Shown: positions 11,806 to 22,256 of the stretch, piece by piece | Numbering within the stretch: the stretch's first letter is position 1 | Layout: every line of letters starts with the position of its first letter | NCBI GenBank assembly: GCA_038503075.1 | Contig: JBCAML010000008.1 | Location: 1,612,001-1,676,000, forward strand | Direction: 5' to 3' | Origin: Gyromitra esculenta | Taxonomy: Eukaryota; Ascomycota; Pezizomycetes; Pezizales; Discinaceae | Length of the DNA: 64,000 nucleotides | Made by a program: the position numbers and the translations under genes | The notes under the pieces: model-generated | Told to the model about the DNA's origin: nothing | What the model saw: only the letters and a program-made list of their open reading frames with translations | Databases searched by the model: none

Positions 11806-12470
11806 CACTAACGAACGAATAGATCCCAAAAGACCTTTTTGCATAATCTAACAATAGCTGCAAACAGCTATCGCGTCGTCATTCCTTCTAGTTACGCATA
11901 CAACCATTCACACACTAGACATTAAGATAGCCGAGATCAAAGACGCAAGATTACCGCATGACCAATTAGTTTTCTCTTTCCTTTCAAACCGGAAAAGTGT
12001 CATGGACTAACGAATAGATAGCGTTGTCAGTCAAGCGGAGATACGAGATTTCTCATCATTAGTGTCAACAAACGCTTTTCTTTGAAATTTATACATATCA
12101 CAATTCACTACCAACCGATGATTATATTTTGGCAGCACAAGTTCTCAGCAGCCGAACAAGCTGAAATTATTCAAACTCACCAGCTCTGTTCATCCTAAAT
12201 CAATAAATTCAATCGTACTAACACGAAACAAAGGAATAGGTAGCGTTGTCTGTTAAACAGATCCGTGAAACGCATCGTAATTAGTATCAACAAGCTATTT
12301 TCTCTGCCATTTCTACTTATCACAATCGATACCCACTACCATCTAATCATTGTACTTCGCCCACACAAGTTTCCAGCTAGTAACAGGAGATAAATATTCA
12401 ACCCTACCGGCTCGGGAAACCCTGAAGCAGTAAATTCGGCCATATTAACTCGAAGGAAAGAAAGAGTAGG
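11806..12470. repeat. Degenerate tandem repeat, unit about 200-222 bp
   Basis: Related units begin near 11806, 12005, 12226 and 12441, each opening with an ACTAAC/TTAACTC-GAA string. The 12005 and 12226 copies share TAGCGTTGTC, TTAGTxTCAACAA, TATCACAAT, CACTACCA and ACAAGTT in the same order. Spacings are about 199, 221 and 215 bp. The outer copies are weaker. No ORF is present, so the origin is unknown; it could be a decayed satellite. Confidence 0.55.
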
Positions 12471-12950
12471 AATATTACAGGATGACGCGGTTCAAGTGGA
12501 TACGAGTTTTGCGAATGCAAAAGGTTATTTGGTATACGAAGTTGGATAACAACAGGAGGATATTAGCGTTAAACACATTTTTCGAGACAGAGCAGATAAT
12601 AGAAAACGAATTGTGGTGTGGATATGACTGTTAGGGTATGATGGTTTACTATTTTCTCTAGAGTCTAAAAAGGCAAGCTGCCTGGCGTTGTGGATAGAAT
12701 TAAGTGATTCATATCATACTCACTTTAAAATCGCTGTATCCTATCCCTTGCTTCACCAGTTCAGCCTAAAATTCCAAAGCTTTAACTAAGTTGAAAGCTA
12801 AGCCCGGGTGGGTGAGTTCTGCGAAGTACGGGAAGGCTAGGTTGAGCTTGATTGTACTAGATATCCTGCTCAGATATTTCATTAGATCTAGCTATTTAAC
12901 GTACCAGATTTCGATCTGAGCCAATTAGCTAAGAGATGAAGATGGATATA
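12471..12950. other. Gene-free spacer
   Basis: AT-rich sequence between the tandem repeats and the MITE-like element. Nothing identifiable. Confidence 0.5.
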
Positions 12951-13132
12951 CAGTTCGATCTCCCTATAAGGGTTCACTCCGGACCAAAATTTGTACCCTC
13001 ATAGAACAGATACCCTTATAAACTAGCCGTCTGATACCCATAAATAGAAATTGGGGCCGCCAAGCATACACTTATAGAGCGATTACCCTTATAAAGCGAA
13101 CCCTTATAGGGCGATTGAGCTGTATTTGCAAA
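12951..13132. mobile_element. MITE-like element, TA-flanked, 182 bp
   Basis: Left terminus CAGTTCGATCTCCCTATAAG matches the reverse complement of the right terminus, CAGCTCAATCGCCCTATAAG, with three mismatches in 20; similarity continues for about 10 more bases. Both ends abut TA (12949-12950 and 13133-13134), the target duplication of the Tc1/mariner/pogo superfamily. Inside the right half, 15-17 bp subterminal units of the form CCCTTATAxxGCGA are repeated three times (about 13067-13125). The element is too short to code and would need a transposase in trans. Confidence 0.75.
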
Positions 13133-13778
13133 TCGAATAGAAGTAAGTAGACGAGAATCACGAAGGATCACTCGATATTATATACTCTCTTCTGTGTCTC
13201 GTTTGCCGCTAACCTGAGCTTAGGAAGATGGCTAAGAAAGCCAATACACAAGGTGATAGTACTATATGAGTTAAATAAAGTCTACTTTATAACCGAGTAA
13301 TTCGGCGTCAACCCCAAGGCTTGATCCTGTTCAGGCCATGTTTGGCAAAGTGCCTCGGCTGCAAGTATGTCATCTGGATTAAAAAATGTCAGGACTCTCC
13401 GATTCAAGAAGTAGAATAAAGGAGGTATTATAGCCTGCTACGATCTTCGTGTGGATGGTAGATGGTTAGAGTTCACATAGGACCTGAGCTCCCATGCAGT
13501 ATTGGCCTAACCGCTGTTAAGAACAGTGGCTGTACCAGCTTATTTCGAAGAAAGCAGTATCAATTACTTAAAAAAACAAAAACTGGGTTGACCATAAGAG
13601 CAACCCAGAGATCCAATCCAATCCACTGAAACCTACAGTTTAACAATAATCGTGGCATCTAATGGAACGCGATGCATTTTTTGTTTTCTCACAAAATTCC
13701 TGTGTACAATCCCAACCCGTCTCCATCTATAACCATCCCAACCCCATATGCCGGATATGTGTACTAGCTACAAACTAC
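13133..13778. other. Gene-free spacer downstream of ATP16
   Basis: No coding region seen. A perfect 8-bp hairpin (CTGGGTTG, 10-nt loop, CAACCCAG; 13583-13608) follows an A-rich run. Confidence 0.5.
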
Positions 13779-14630
13779 CTAAGCCTTGATCGCGTTCTGG
13801 ATGCTTTCGAGTACCTCGATCTCAACCTTCGCCACGGCGATATCCTCCTCACTCCCACCGCCATTCGCAACCTTGTATGACTCGGTAAGCTGGGAGCGCA
13901 CGGCCTCAGCGCTGAAGTCTTCGAGCGAGTAGGCCTCGACAGCATTGATGCTCAATTGGGAGTCTGGCTGGACGATGGCGAAGCCGCCGGAGACTATGGG
14001 TGAGAGGAGAGGGTCAATCAAGATTCAAGCAGTGATATGGGTATATATAGATATTCCTGGCCAGGGGAAGACGTACTGAAGTACGACTTGCTGCCGGCAC
14101 TCTCCTCGATGATTTCCATGAGACCAGGTCGCAGCTGCTCGACGGATGGGACATGGTTGGCGAGAACACCCATGTCACCAGATTCGGCGGGGATGTTGAC
14201 CTGGATGCTGTATATCGTGGGGTGTCGTCAGTGTCCAATTCTTATTCTCCCCATTTGCCCATGTATATTCTCTTTCTCTCTCCTCGCTCTTTTTTCTAGG
14301 CGCCAGATGTTCGTCCACTCGTTGTTTTATATCACCCCACCTCTTCTCGGAAACAAAATGCGGGGAGCAGGAGGGGCCGCAATTGCGAAACGTACACATC
14401 CGAAGTCTTGTAGATAGTCTATCCCCCACCCACCACATTCCAAATCAGCAATTGAGCGCTTCCAACACACCCGCCCCATGAGCAGTACGAACCTGATGCG
14501 GCAGCGTCAACGACAACCGGATCTTATCACCCGGACCCGCAGCATCGGCATAGGTCCTGCGGGCCGCCAATAGCGACCTGGTTGGCTGAGCGCGGAGCGC
14601 GGCCCTGCTGACAGTTCGGAGAGAGTTCAT
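13779..14630 (-). CDS. ATP16: F1 ATP synthase delta subunit (ATP16), 168 aa
   Basis: Central-stalk subunit of mitochondrial F1-ATPase (bacterial epsilon homologue). Exons 14630-14493, 14418-14396, 14207-14077 and 13993-13779. The second exon has only 23 nt but joins in frame to give LPHQTIYKTSDVIQVNIPAE, the expected start of the beta-sandwich domain. An N-terminal transit peptide rich in Arg, Ala and Ser (MNSLRTVSRAALRAQPTRSL) precedes the mature sequence, which begins near YADAAGPGDKIRLSL. Later blocks are GDMGVLANHVPS, EQLRPGLMEIIEE and GGFAIVQPDSQLSINAVEAY, then a C-terminal helical hairpin. It is divergently paired with HSP10 across 300 bp. Confidence 0.94.
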
Positions 14631-14930
14631 AGTGTATGATGGGGGGGTGTTCGGGGAAAGCGGAGATGTAGTCTACGATTGGGGACGTTGGAGGGAGATG
14701 TTTCGGGTGAGGTCGATTGTGCCGGGCTTCTGGATTATTCTGCCAAGATTTTTTTCTCTCTCGCCGGCAACAAGGGAAGTTGGTCGGTACATAAAAACGT
14801 TTCCCCCATCTCATCCCTCCATTCCTGCAGCACAAACTATTCGCAAGTTCCTCAATTGGTTTTTTTTTTTGTTCACTTACGAATCACGAAGCTGTTCAAT
14901 TCCTCAATCCAATTAAACACTCCTCTTACA
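14631..14930. promoter_or_regulatory. Divergent promoter between ATP16 and HSP10
   Basis: These 300 bp separate the start codons of two mitochondrial-protein genes on opposite strands, so both promoters must lie here or overlap the genes. Pyrimidine-rich tracts lead to the HSP10 start. I see no clear TATA box. Co-regulation is inference. Confidence 0.6.
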
Positions 14931-15501
14931 ATGGTATATCTACTTCCCTCCCCCCACATCCATACTTAACTCTGCCCCGAAAGCACACCCAAAACTAACA
15001 TATACCAGGCCACTTCCCTCCGCTCCATCAAGTCCCTTGCGCCCCTCCTCGACCGCATCCTGGTCCAACGCATCAAAGCCGAGGCCAAAACCGCCTCCGG
15101 AATCTTCCTCCCCGAATCAACCGTCGAGAAGCTGTCCGAGGCCAAGGTCCTCGCCGTGGGTCCTGGTGGATTCGATAAGGAGGGTAAAAGGATGGAGATC
15201 TCGGTGAAGCCCGGTGATCGTGTTTTGATTCCTCAGGTGAGAAAAACCCTCTTAGATTTTTGGAATGTGCAAATTGGAAGAGAAGAGAGCGGAAGTAGGA
15301 AATAATAGGCGTTTGTTGAAATTATTACTGACGGCATCGATGATGTAGTACGGTGGAAGCCCCGTCAAGGTTGGTGAAGACGAGTACCACCTCTTCAGGG
15401 ACCATGAGTAAGGACTCCCTCCTCCCACGTTCTAATTCTACCAATTCCTTATTTATGAGTATTAACGGTATTATAGGCTTTTGGCCAAGATCAACGAATA
15501 A
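14931..15501 (+). CDS. HSP10: Mitochondrial 10-kDa chaperonin (HSP10/CPN10), 104 aa
   Basis: Co-chaperonin that caps the HSP60 ring in the mitochondrial matrix. Exons 14931-14933 (only the ATG), 15009-15236, 15349-15407 and 15477-15501. The first intron follows the initiator codon directly, with donor GTATAT and acceptor ACCAG; the resulting MATSLRSIKSLAPLLDRILV matches family N-termini. Diagnostic blocks are the mobile loop (KTASGIFLPES), AVGPGGFDKEGKRMEISVKPGDRVLIPQYGG, spread over two exons, and the C-terminal EDEYHLFRDHELLAKINE. The last coding exon is only 25 nt. Length is normal for the family. Confidence 0.95.
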
Positions 15502-15982
15502 ACGTCGCATTGCAACAGATAGTGTAATGTACGGAAAAAAATCAAATCAAAAATAATTGGAGTTCTGGCATAGTATTCGTTTACAATCTGCCTTCTTGTA
15601 CTTATTTTAAACCCATCACCAAACATCTATTCCGCATTAAATGAGGAGGAAACATCCTTCCAGCCCCAGAGTTTGCTGGAATAGAACTGTACGGCATTTA
15701 GGGTGGAATATAAAAAACATCTCTACTCCTTTATAGCCAGATCAGCCAGCTAAGGGCACGATTCATGTGAAGGTTCCATTGAGACTAGAGGGAGCAAAAA
15801 AAAAGAACTCATTTATTGGAAAAGACCCTATTTAGAAATAAAGACATAATCACGGAATTTACTAATTGATCAACAAGAAACGGTGTGAAACAAAACAGCG
15901 CAGAAAAAGCCTAAAAGCCAAAAAAAAAAAAAAGCCATCTGCAAATTTCCATAGAACGCCCCCAATCGTGCAACAGCTCTTT
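15502..15982. other. Convergent spacer HSP10/IWS1
   Basis: 3' ends of both genes with A-rich stretches; no gene seen. Confidence 0.6.
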
Positions 15983-17284
15983 CTATCCGATAATCATTCC
16001 ACTCTTCCTGCTCTTATTCTGTGCTTGCTTCTTCGCCTTCATCCTCCTGATCAGATCCTCACCTGCAGAGCCTAATTGCTTCGCATACGGGTTGTGACCT
16101 TGCACAACGCGATTTTGCGGTGCAATGTCGTAGGAGCGTGGCATGGCTACTGGGAGACGTGTACGATTCTGGTTGCGTTGGGGAGGTGCAAGCGGGTTGT
16201 GTTCGTCCTCTTCTGGTTGACGTTGGCGGGGGCGGGGGCCTGCTTGATGGTTGCTGCAGAGATGTATTAGTATGATAATAAGAGAAGAGGGAAGGGAGAG
16301 GGGGATATACTCTCTGTCAGCCATTGGGATCTCCCTGGAGTGGTAGTCGTCACTACGTCCTAGAATCGGACGAGACCATTCTCCAATCAAACGATCCGCC
16401 TCACGCTTGATATGCAGCTCCGGTCTTTTGTCTTTCGTGTAGAACATAACGATCTTCCCGATCCCGCTCTCGCGCAGATAGTCCGTCGTGATCTTCATCT
16501 TGCCCATAATCTCGAACATGAGCTTCTGGATGCTATACGCTGGCAGTGACTTATTCGGCAGAGGTTCTAGCCACCGTCTCATAGCTTCAAGAAGATTGTT
16601 GTCCATAGCGATCGCCATGAGATTGGGGCGCTGGAAGATCTCCTTGACATCGTCCAGCATAGCAAGTTTATGCACTGCTGATTGATTTGCGTCGACCGCG
16701 TCGACGTCGCGCCTCGCAGCGTCGATCATCCTGGTTTTCAGATTGATGATGAGTTCGTCGTTATACTCCTCGAGGTCGACATCGTTCTTCTTCTTCTTCT
16801 TCTTGGGGCCCTTCAACGCAGCATTGATCTTATTATCGAGGTCTCGTCGCGCCTCTATACCACAATCAGCGCCACTGCTTCCAAGCTAGAGAGCTGAAGA
16901 AAGAAGAAAGAAAGAAAAAAACTTACTCTCAGCAGGCGTCAACTCCACTTCCGGAACATCACGCCTCGAACGATCAACATCATCGTCGTCTTCTCGCCTC
17001 CTCTTGATATCCCGTCTCCTTTTCTCCTTCTTCTTCCCAGTCCCCGACGCAGAAGCGTCGTTCAGCGGGCGTTTGATCTTGTGTTTTCCAATCGCGTGCA
17101 CGGTTTCCTCGTCGATAGGGATAACGCTGCCGCCCACATCCCACGCCCCCTCGAAAACTTCATCGTCGATATCGGAGAGGACAGACTCGCCATCAGAGTC
17201 GACCTCTGGACCATGGGTCGGGGGAACATCCACTGGCTCGTCACCAGGGGGAGGCGCGAGCTGGAGTTCTTCGGTATCCGACAT
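15983..17284 (-). CDS. IWS1: Transcription elongation factor IWS1/SPN1, 390 aa
   Basis: Nuclear factor that binds SPT6 and elongating RNA polymerase II. Exons 17284-16927, 16854-16311 and 16253-15983. The N-terminal third is disordered and acidic (PPTHGPEVDSDGESVLSDID), followed by a basic patch (KKKEKRRRDIKRRRED) that is a likely nuclear signal. The conserved TFIIS-N/LW-like domain lies at about residues 150-290: ELTPAEKARRDLDNKIN, the KLAMLDDVKEIFQRPNLMAI region, DNNLLEAMRRWLEPLPNKSLP, YSIQKLMFEIMGKM, and ESGIGKIVMFYTKDKR. The C-terminal RRMKAKKQAQNKSRKSGMIIG is the usual SPN1 tail. It is divergent from TOM5 (345 bp). Confidence 0.94.
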
Positions 17285-17629
17285 AATTCGCAGAGCTACT
17301 CTTGCACAGCTCGTAGAGTAAGGGGAGGGTGGTTGTCGAAAAGGAGAAAGACACGAGCTGACAAGCTGGAAGAACAAAGGCGAGAAACACTTAAGTAGGG
17401 CAGACAGCGCGCCTAGCCCCCAGCCCCAGCCCCAGCCCCCAACAGGGTAACCCCCCTCAGCGCTTAACCCGCCTTTTATGCCAAGACCCATCCAGCTAAC
17501 CGCGATGCATCCAACGTCACTGGGAAAACCATTCAAAAAAAAAAAAAGAAGGGTCGCATCGCATCGCATCTATCCTACTACCTCATCTCTTGAATTAAAC
17601 ATCCACAACGCATTCGCCCTACCACAATA
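17285..17629. promoter_or_regulatory. Divergent promoter IWS1/TOM5
   Basis: 345 bp between opposite start codons. It contains a CCCAGCC-repeated C-rich patch near 17415-17440 and an A12 tract near 17535. No gene seen. Confidence 0.5.
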
Positions 17630-17903
17630 ATGTTTGGAGGTATGGGTCCTTCTACCCCTTGTTGAAAACGGGTTTCTGAAATCCAACTAACTGAATTGAA
17701 CAGCCGGTCCACCACCACCGTCGCCTGCTGAGATTAGAGCTCAGGAAATTGAAGCGAAGGGCGCTATAAGGGTCGCTCTTGCATCCTGCTTTGTCCTTTA
17801 CCTTTGTGAGGGATACTTTCATGTGCACCTGATTGGGAAACCTAGCTGATTGATTCGTTTTCTAGCTCCCTTCGTCTTCGAGTATGCCAAAAAGTTCATT
17901 TAA
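17630..17903 (+). CDS. TOM5: Mitochondrial import receptor small subunit TOM5, 49 aa
   Basis: Tiny tail-anchored subunit of the TOM translocase in the mitochondrial outer membrane. It is too short and too split for simple ORF calling: exons 17630-17639 (10 nt), 17704-17805 and 17866-17903. Joined, they start MFGAGPPPPSPAEIRAQEIE and continue with one hydrophobic helix, IRVALASCFVLYLSPFVF, ending EYAKKFI. The MFG-Pro start, the PxxEIRAQE cytosolic segment and the YLSPF inside the membrane helix are hallmarks of fungal Tom5. Both introns have good donors (GTATGG, GTGAGG) and CAG/TAG acceptors, and the total is exactly 50 codons including the stop. Confidence 0.9.
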
Positions 17904-18494
17904 ATCTGCTCATACCGCTTTCAGAGAGGATTTTCCCCTGGCGCGCAACAGGCAGGATAGGGGAAGGGTTATGAAAGTTACGTACAAAAAAATATATAAT
18001 GCACACAGTGTACGATAAATAAAGGTTTAGACGTGGGGAGAAACGAGGTCAATGATCACCAATGACGCACGTTGCTGCGTTTCACTTTGGGAACAAAACA
18101 GCAAGTGGTTGTTTGTATATACCTTCAAGTTTCCGCCTCCCAAATATCCCAGCAATATCAGCGAATAAAAAACACATGCGCGAATTGAACTCAAGTAATG
18201 TCTGAGGGAAGGATAGTAATCATTTTAGATATGATCGAGGATCCCACCAATACCCTTCTTCGTCTTTATCGTACAAGGTATACTTACACTTACCGCTGCT
18301 ACCACCGCACCACAGCCGCGCCCACCTAGAGATGTAAACAAGAATGAAATAAAGGAAATGAAATAATGAAAAAGAAAAATGCGAGATCGATATTTAAAAC
18401 AAACATCAAAACCCCGCCAGTAAATTGAAAATTAATTTCTCCACACACAAAGATTAAGACCCAGACATGTTTGTTTTCTAGAATGCGAAAACAC
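17904..18494. other. Convergent spacer TOM5/NUP57
   Basis: AT-rich 3' flanks of both genes. No coding or repeat structure seen. Confidence 0.55.
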
Positions 18495-19722
18495 TTAGAA
18501 TCCACTCTTAGGACGGGATTTATGTTCTTCCTCCCACTGTGCAAACGCCTTTTCAATCTCCTTGACTTCCTTAGTGAGGTATTCCAGGCCATTAGCATTG
18601 CTAGATAGGAGCTATAGCACAAATCAAAGTTAGCATTTTCCCCTATTTTCTCCAAGATATGGTTCCGGAAATTCACCTTCCCAGCCGTCTCCAACTGTTT
18701 CTGATCCCACACAATCTCCACTTTGCCCACACTCTCCTCCATTTTCCTCGCCTGCTCACTAACTACCATCATCCTCGCCCAAATCTCATTAACCCGTCCC
18801 CTCACCGCTGGATCTCCCACCTCCCTCGCCAGTGCCTCGAGCCGCTTCTTCAGCAGCTCCTCGTCCGTCTGCAATGCATATCCTCGGTTTTTCAGAACCT
18901 GTACTTTCGCAGCAAGCGATAGCGCCCGACGCGCGAGCGCTGTGTGGCGTCGACGGCAGTCCTCTTGCTTAATACTTGTTACGAGATCATGGCGAGATTG
19001 CAACGCCGATAGCTTGTTTTGGATCTCGTGGAGTCTGTTTCGGAAGATGTTGACTTGGTTTTCTTGGATTTTAACGCGCTTGTCAAGGTCGCTGAAACCG
19101 CAGGCCAGGACGGGGACGGAACTATAGTAGGACCAGAAAGTCAGTCTTGCAATCATTAGTTTGGTAGATAGTGAGGCGGCCGTACGCTTTGTTAGGTCTC
19201 TCAGCCCATGCCTTTTCCCATTCTGCTAGGTCTTCATTCGGAGGCTTGGTGTAGTGGACGGCTCGCTCTTCACCGACTTGATTGTAGAGGTAGTACTTGA
19301 ATGCGTAATCCGGATGGTTAGGATCCCAGGCGTTCTTTACTCTCTGGATCTTCTCGACGATCACGTTCGGGCCTGTAAAATACGAGAACGTCATTAGTCA
19401 ATTGCTCTATTAACCTGAGGAGCTCCGCGAGAATGGATGGAATATTAAAAATCCACCTTGTTGCATCTGCTGCTGTGACTGCATCATCATGGAGTTCTGA
19501 TTCTGCTGCCCATACCCGCCCATCCGACCCTGTCCTTGCTGCCCAAACAAAGAATTACCAATCTGTTGTCCCTGATTCCCCAAACCGGTTCCCGAAAATA
19601 TCCCACCGCTCTGCGCCAGTCCACCACCATAGAGTCCCCCTGTTGGCTGATATCCACCCTGCTGCAGTTGCTGCAGATTGACCCCGAACAGGCCTCCACC
19701 TTGCTGCTGCTGAGGCTGCTGT

Positions 19723-19757
<35 letters not shown>

Positions 19758-20237
19758 CTGCTGTTGACCCCCAAACAATCCACCACCCTGACCACCCTGC
19801 TGGTTCCCAAACAGACCTCCCCCTTGTTGTTGCTGCTGGGGCTGCTGGGGCTGGTTCCCAAAGAGACCACCACCTGCGTTTCCTTGTTGACTATTTCCAA
19901 ATAATCCCCCACCGGTGTTCTGCTGAGCATTCCCAAACAGTCCTCCACCCTGTTGCGGTTGCGCGCCGAACAACCCAGTCCCTGCAGGTTTCTGTTGCGA
20001 TGTCCCAAACAATCCCCCTCCCCCTCCTTGCTGTTGTTGCTGTTGCTGTTGTTGCTGCTGCGGCTGTTGATTTTGGTTGCCAAATAGTCCTCCACCTCCA
20101 CCTCCGCTAGCACCTGCTGCGTTCTGTTGGTTCCCGAATAACCCGCCGCTTGTGTTCTGTTGGGGATTCTGCTGTGGAGTATTGCCAAACAGACCGCCTT
20201 GTTGCTGAGGTTGCGAATTACCAAACAATCCACCGCC

Positions 20238-20273
<36 letters not shown>

Positions 20274-20306
20274 TGGCTGCTGGTTGCCAAACGTCGAGCT
20301 GAACAT
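18495..20306 (-). CDS. NUP57: FG nucleoporin NUP57/NUP54, 532 aa
   Basis: Component of the central-channel Nsp1-Nup57-Nup49 complex of the nuclear pore. Exons 20306-19457, 19372-19186, 19121-18677 and 18611-18495. Residues 1 to about 283 are a low-complexity domain of GLFGN/GGLFG repeats separated by long polyglutamine runs; one run near 19725-19765 encodes about 17 consecutive Gln. The structured part begins with [28 protein letters not shown], written here across several helices, then the family motif [19 protein letters not shown] formed at a junction, followed by heptad-rich coiled coils and [20 protein letters not shown]. The polyglutamine CAG/CAA tracts should be length-polymorphic. Confidence 0.93.
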
Positions 20307-20750
20307 GGTGGATGGATATATGCAGCTTCTCTCGCGGAGGACCGTGAACCCAATAAAGGAATGGAAAGCGATGGAGAGCCCACGAGCAGGGAAGCAACGA
20401 GCGACCTGTTTAGGTGAGTTGCAGCTGGAGGGAGGGATGGATGGAAGGAGCGGGACGATAGCAGGACGTCAAGGCGTACAAGCGACGCGTGGGTAATTTT
20501 TTGGGTGTTTACAGCACGAGGGGTGGGATTTGGCGTTGCGTGCTGTCCGCTGCAACCAATAACCAGGCACCGGGCGCTGATTAATCAACAGTCTTTCTTG
20601 ATGTGTGCCAAGACAGCTCTCCCCCCCAAAACGACGACCGTCATTTGCTGAAGGTCCAGGAAATAGTGAAGCCACTGATAACGAGCAATTGGATAGCTTG
20701 GATAGCTTGGAATTCTTAACTCCCCCCTCTCTTTGGAATTTATATACACC
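20307..20750. promoter_or_regulatory. Divergent promoter NUP57/NDUFA8
   Basis: About 445 bp between opposite starts. It contains a duplicated TTGGATAGC string near 20690-20707. No gene seen. Confidence 0.5.
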
Positions 20751-21425
20751 ATGTCCACTTCACGAAACGCACAGTATGTTTTCTGTCCAATTCTTCTGGT
20801 TGGGGTTGTGAATTGACGGAAAAGAATAGGTTCAACCAGACTGCCTTGATAGACAAGACACCACTTCCTGACTCTATCCCGAAGGTTGAGGAGGTTGGCG
20901 CTACTAGCGCTCCTTTATATTCGGCGGCGTATTTTATCGGGGCGAGGTGCAAGGACTATAATGAGGACTACATGCTCTGCAAGCATGAGGCGAGGGGAAG
21001 GGGAGAGGTGGAATGTCTGAGGGAGGGGAGAAAGGTTACGAGATGTGCTTCGTCGGTGTAGGTCTCTCTAGCAACAATGCCGTCTGGTTGGCAGGGATAG
21101 GGAATTTGGTCACTGATGGGGATGGGTGCAGGCTTGCGGATATCAACAAATATTGTTTGAAGGAGTTCCGCGCCCATTGGGAATGTCTCGAGAATAATAA
21201 CCACCGGTTATTCGATTGTCGAGCCCAAGAGAGGCCTTATAACAAATGCGTTTTCAACAATTTGGTCAGTCTTAAAATCTCTGTGGTTGTTCAGTTGTTA
21301 CTTTCGTGTTGCGGTCTAGGTATATCAATGAAAGTTACACTGACGAGACGCCACCTCGACAATAGAAACTTGAAAAGGTCATACCCGACACCCCTAGAGG
21401 AGAGACCCCGGTACATCTTAGATAG
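20751..21425 (+). CDS. NDUFA8: Complex I accessory subunit NDUFA8/PGIV-type, 147 aa
   Basis: Intermembrane-space accessory subunit of mitochondrial NADH:ubiquinone oxidoreductase with twin CHCH domains. Exons 20751-20773, 20830-21057, 21132-21264 and 21366-21425. Joined, it begins MSTSRNAQFNQTALIDKTPL. The family core follows: FIGARCKDYNEDYMLCKHEA, GEVECLREGRKVTRCASSVLADINKYC over a junction, FRAHWECLENNNHRLFDCRAQERPYNKCVFNNL. Cysteines pair as CX9C (CKDYNEDYMLC) and related CHCH spacings. The last exon gives KLEKVIPDTPRGETPVHLR and then a stop. Known fungal homologues run on for some 30 more residues after HLR, so this C-terminus is short; a missed intron is possible. Confidence 0.9.
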
Positions 21426-21851
21426 GAAGCCAAGGGATGAGTGTACTTTACTAGGTACTCAAAGGCTGGAAACTGCATATGGCAGTCTAAAGCTCAGCGA
21501 GAGCCATCATATTATTGAAACAATGAGATGGCATTGTGTATACAAGCGGCAATATCAAAGATATCATAGATTTGAGTGTTGTTGCGGGTGTTCACCAACA
21601 TCCATCCAGCCTTTACTTACTCTTATCTAATTCAATCAGCGGCCTTCAAAATTACACCAGATCGTTGGAATACAAATTGCCAGAAATAAAAGAAAAACGC
21701 AGCCTTTGCCCGCTCATAACCCTCATCCCTAATACTACAAATGACATCATAAAATACTACTAAGGGTATATTTTCTTGGAAACAAAAGAAAGTCATTAAC
21801 CGCGTAAATCTCTGAGCAATTACAATTTAGCCTACCCCCCAAAAAATACCG
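21426..21851. other. Convergent spacer
   Basis: No gene recognised between NDUFA8 and the F-box ORF. Confidence 0.5.
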
Positions 21852-22256
21852 TTAATATAACCGACCAACCCCAAAAAATTCTTCTGGATATTGCAAATGC
21901 AGCAGATCTCTATTTTTACGAAACTCTCTCATCGTTGGGGTGCGTTGGGGCGTCGACACTTCTTTCGGTGTTCTGTGGAGATTTCCCAATCCAGATTTAA
22001 CCAACAGGTGGTATCTCGATATACAACTCATATCGCCGTGATCCAACAATAGTAGAACCATTGCTTTATTTTTGTAGTGGATCGAATCCCACAACGCTGA
22101 CTTTGCGTATTCAACCTCGCAGGCTAATTTCGGGAGAAGCGGTATCAGAAGGCTGGCGTTTTGCTTGCTTGTTCGGATGAGTGAGTAGAGCTCGTGTGCG
22201 TTTAGGTATTCGCCGATTTTAACGATGATTTCGTTTGGTAGATCTCCGTAGGACAT
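21852..22256 (-). CDS. Short F-box protein, 134 aa
   Basis: Intronless ORF. The ATG at 22256 was chosen because it directly precedes the F-box motif; the frame stays open 55 codons further upstream but without domain similarity. Residues 3-45 read as an F-box: LPNEIIVKIGEYLNAHELYSL then IRTSKQNASLLIPLLPKL. Such domains bind SKP1 in SCF ubiquitin ligases. Residues about 55-75 (SALWDSIHYKNKAMVLLLLD) resemble the first ankyrin repeat that follows the F-box in many fungal F-box/ankyrin proteins. Here the protein ends soon after, so it may be a truncated member of that expanding family or a pseudogene fragment. Confidence 0.65.
   Translation of the reverse strand: MSYGDLPNEIIVKIGEYLNAHELYSLIRTSKQNASLLIPLLPKLACEVEYAKSALWDSIHYKNKAMVLLLLDHGDMSCISRYHLLVKSGLGNLHRTPKEVSTPQRTPTMREFRKNRDLLHLQYPEEFFGVGRLY

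Noticed and set aside
19487..20383. Second long minus-strand frame over the NUP57 FG domain, rich in Ser/Asn
   Set aside because: Frame-shifted reading of the CAG/GGN repeats; it lacks the structured NUP57 continuation.
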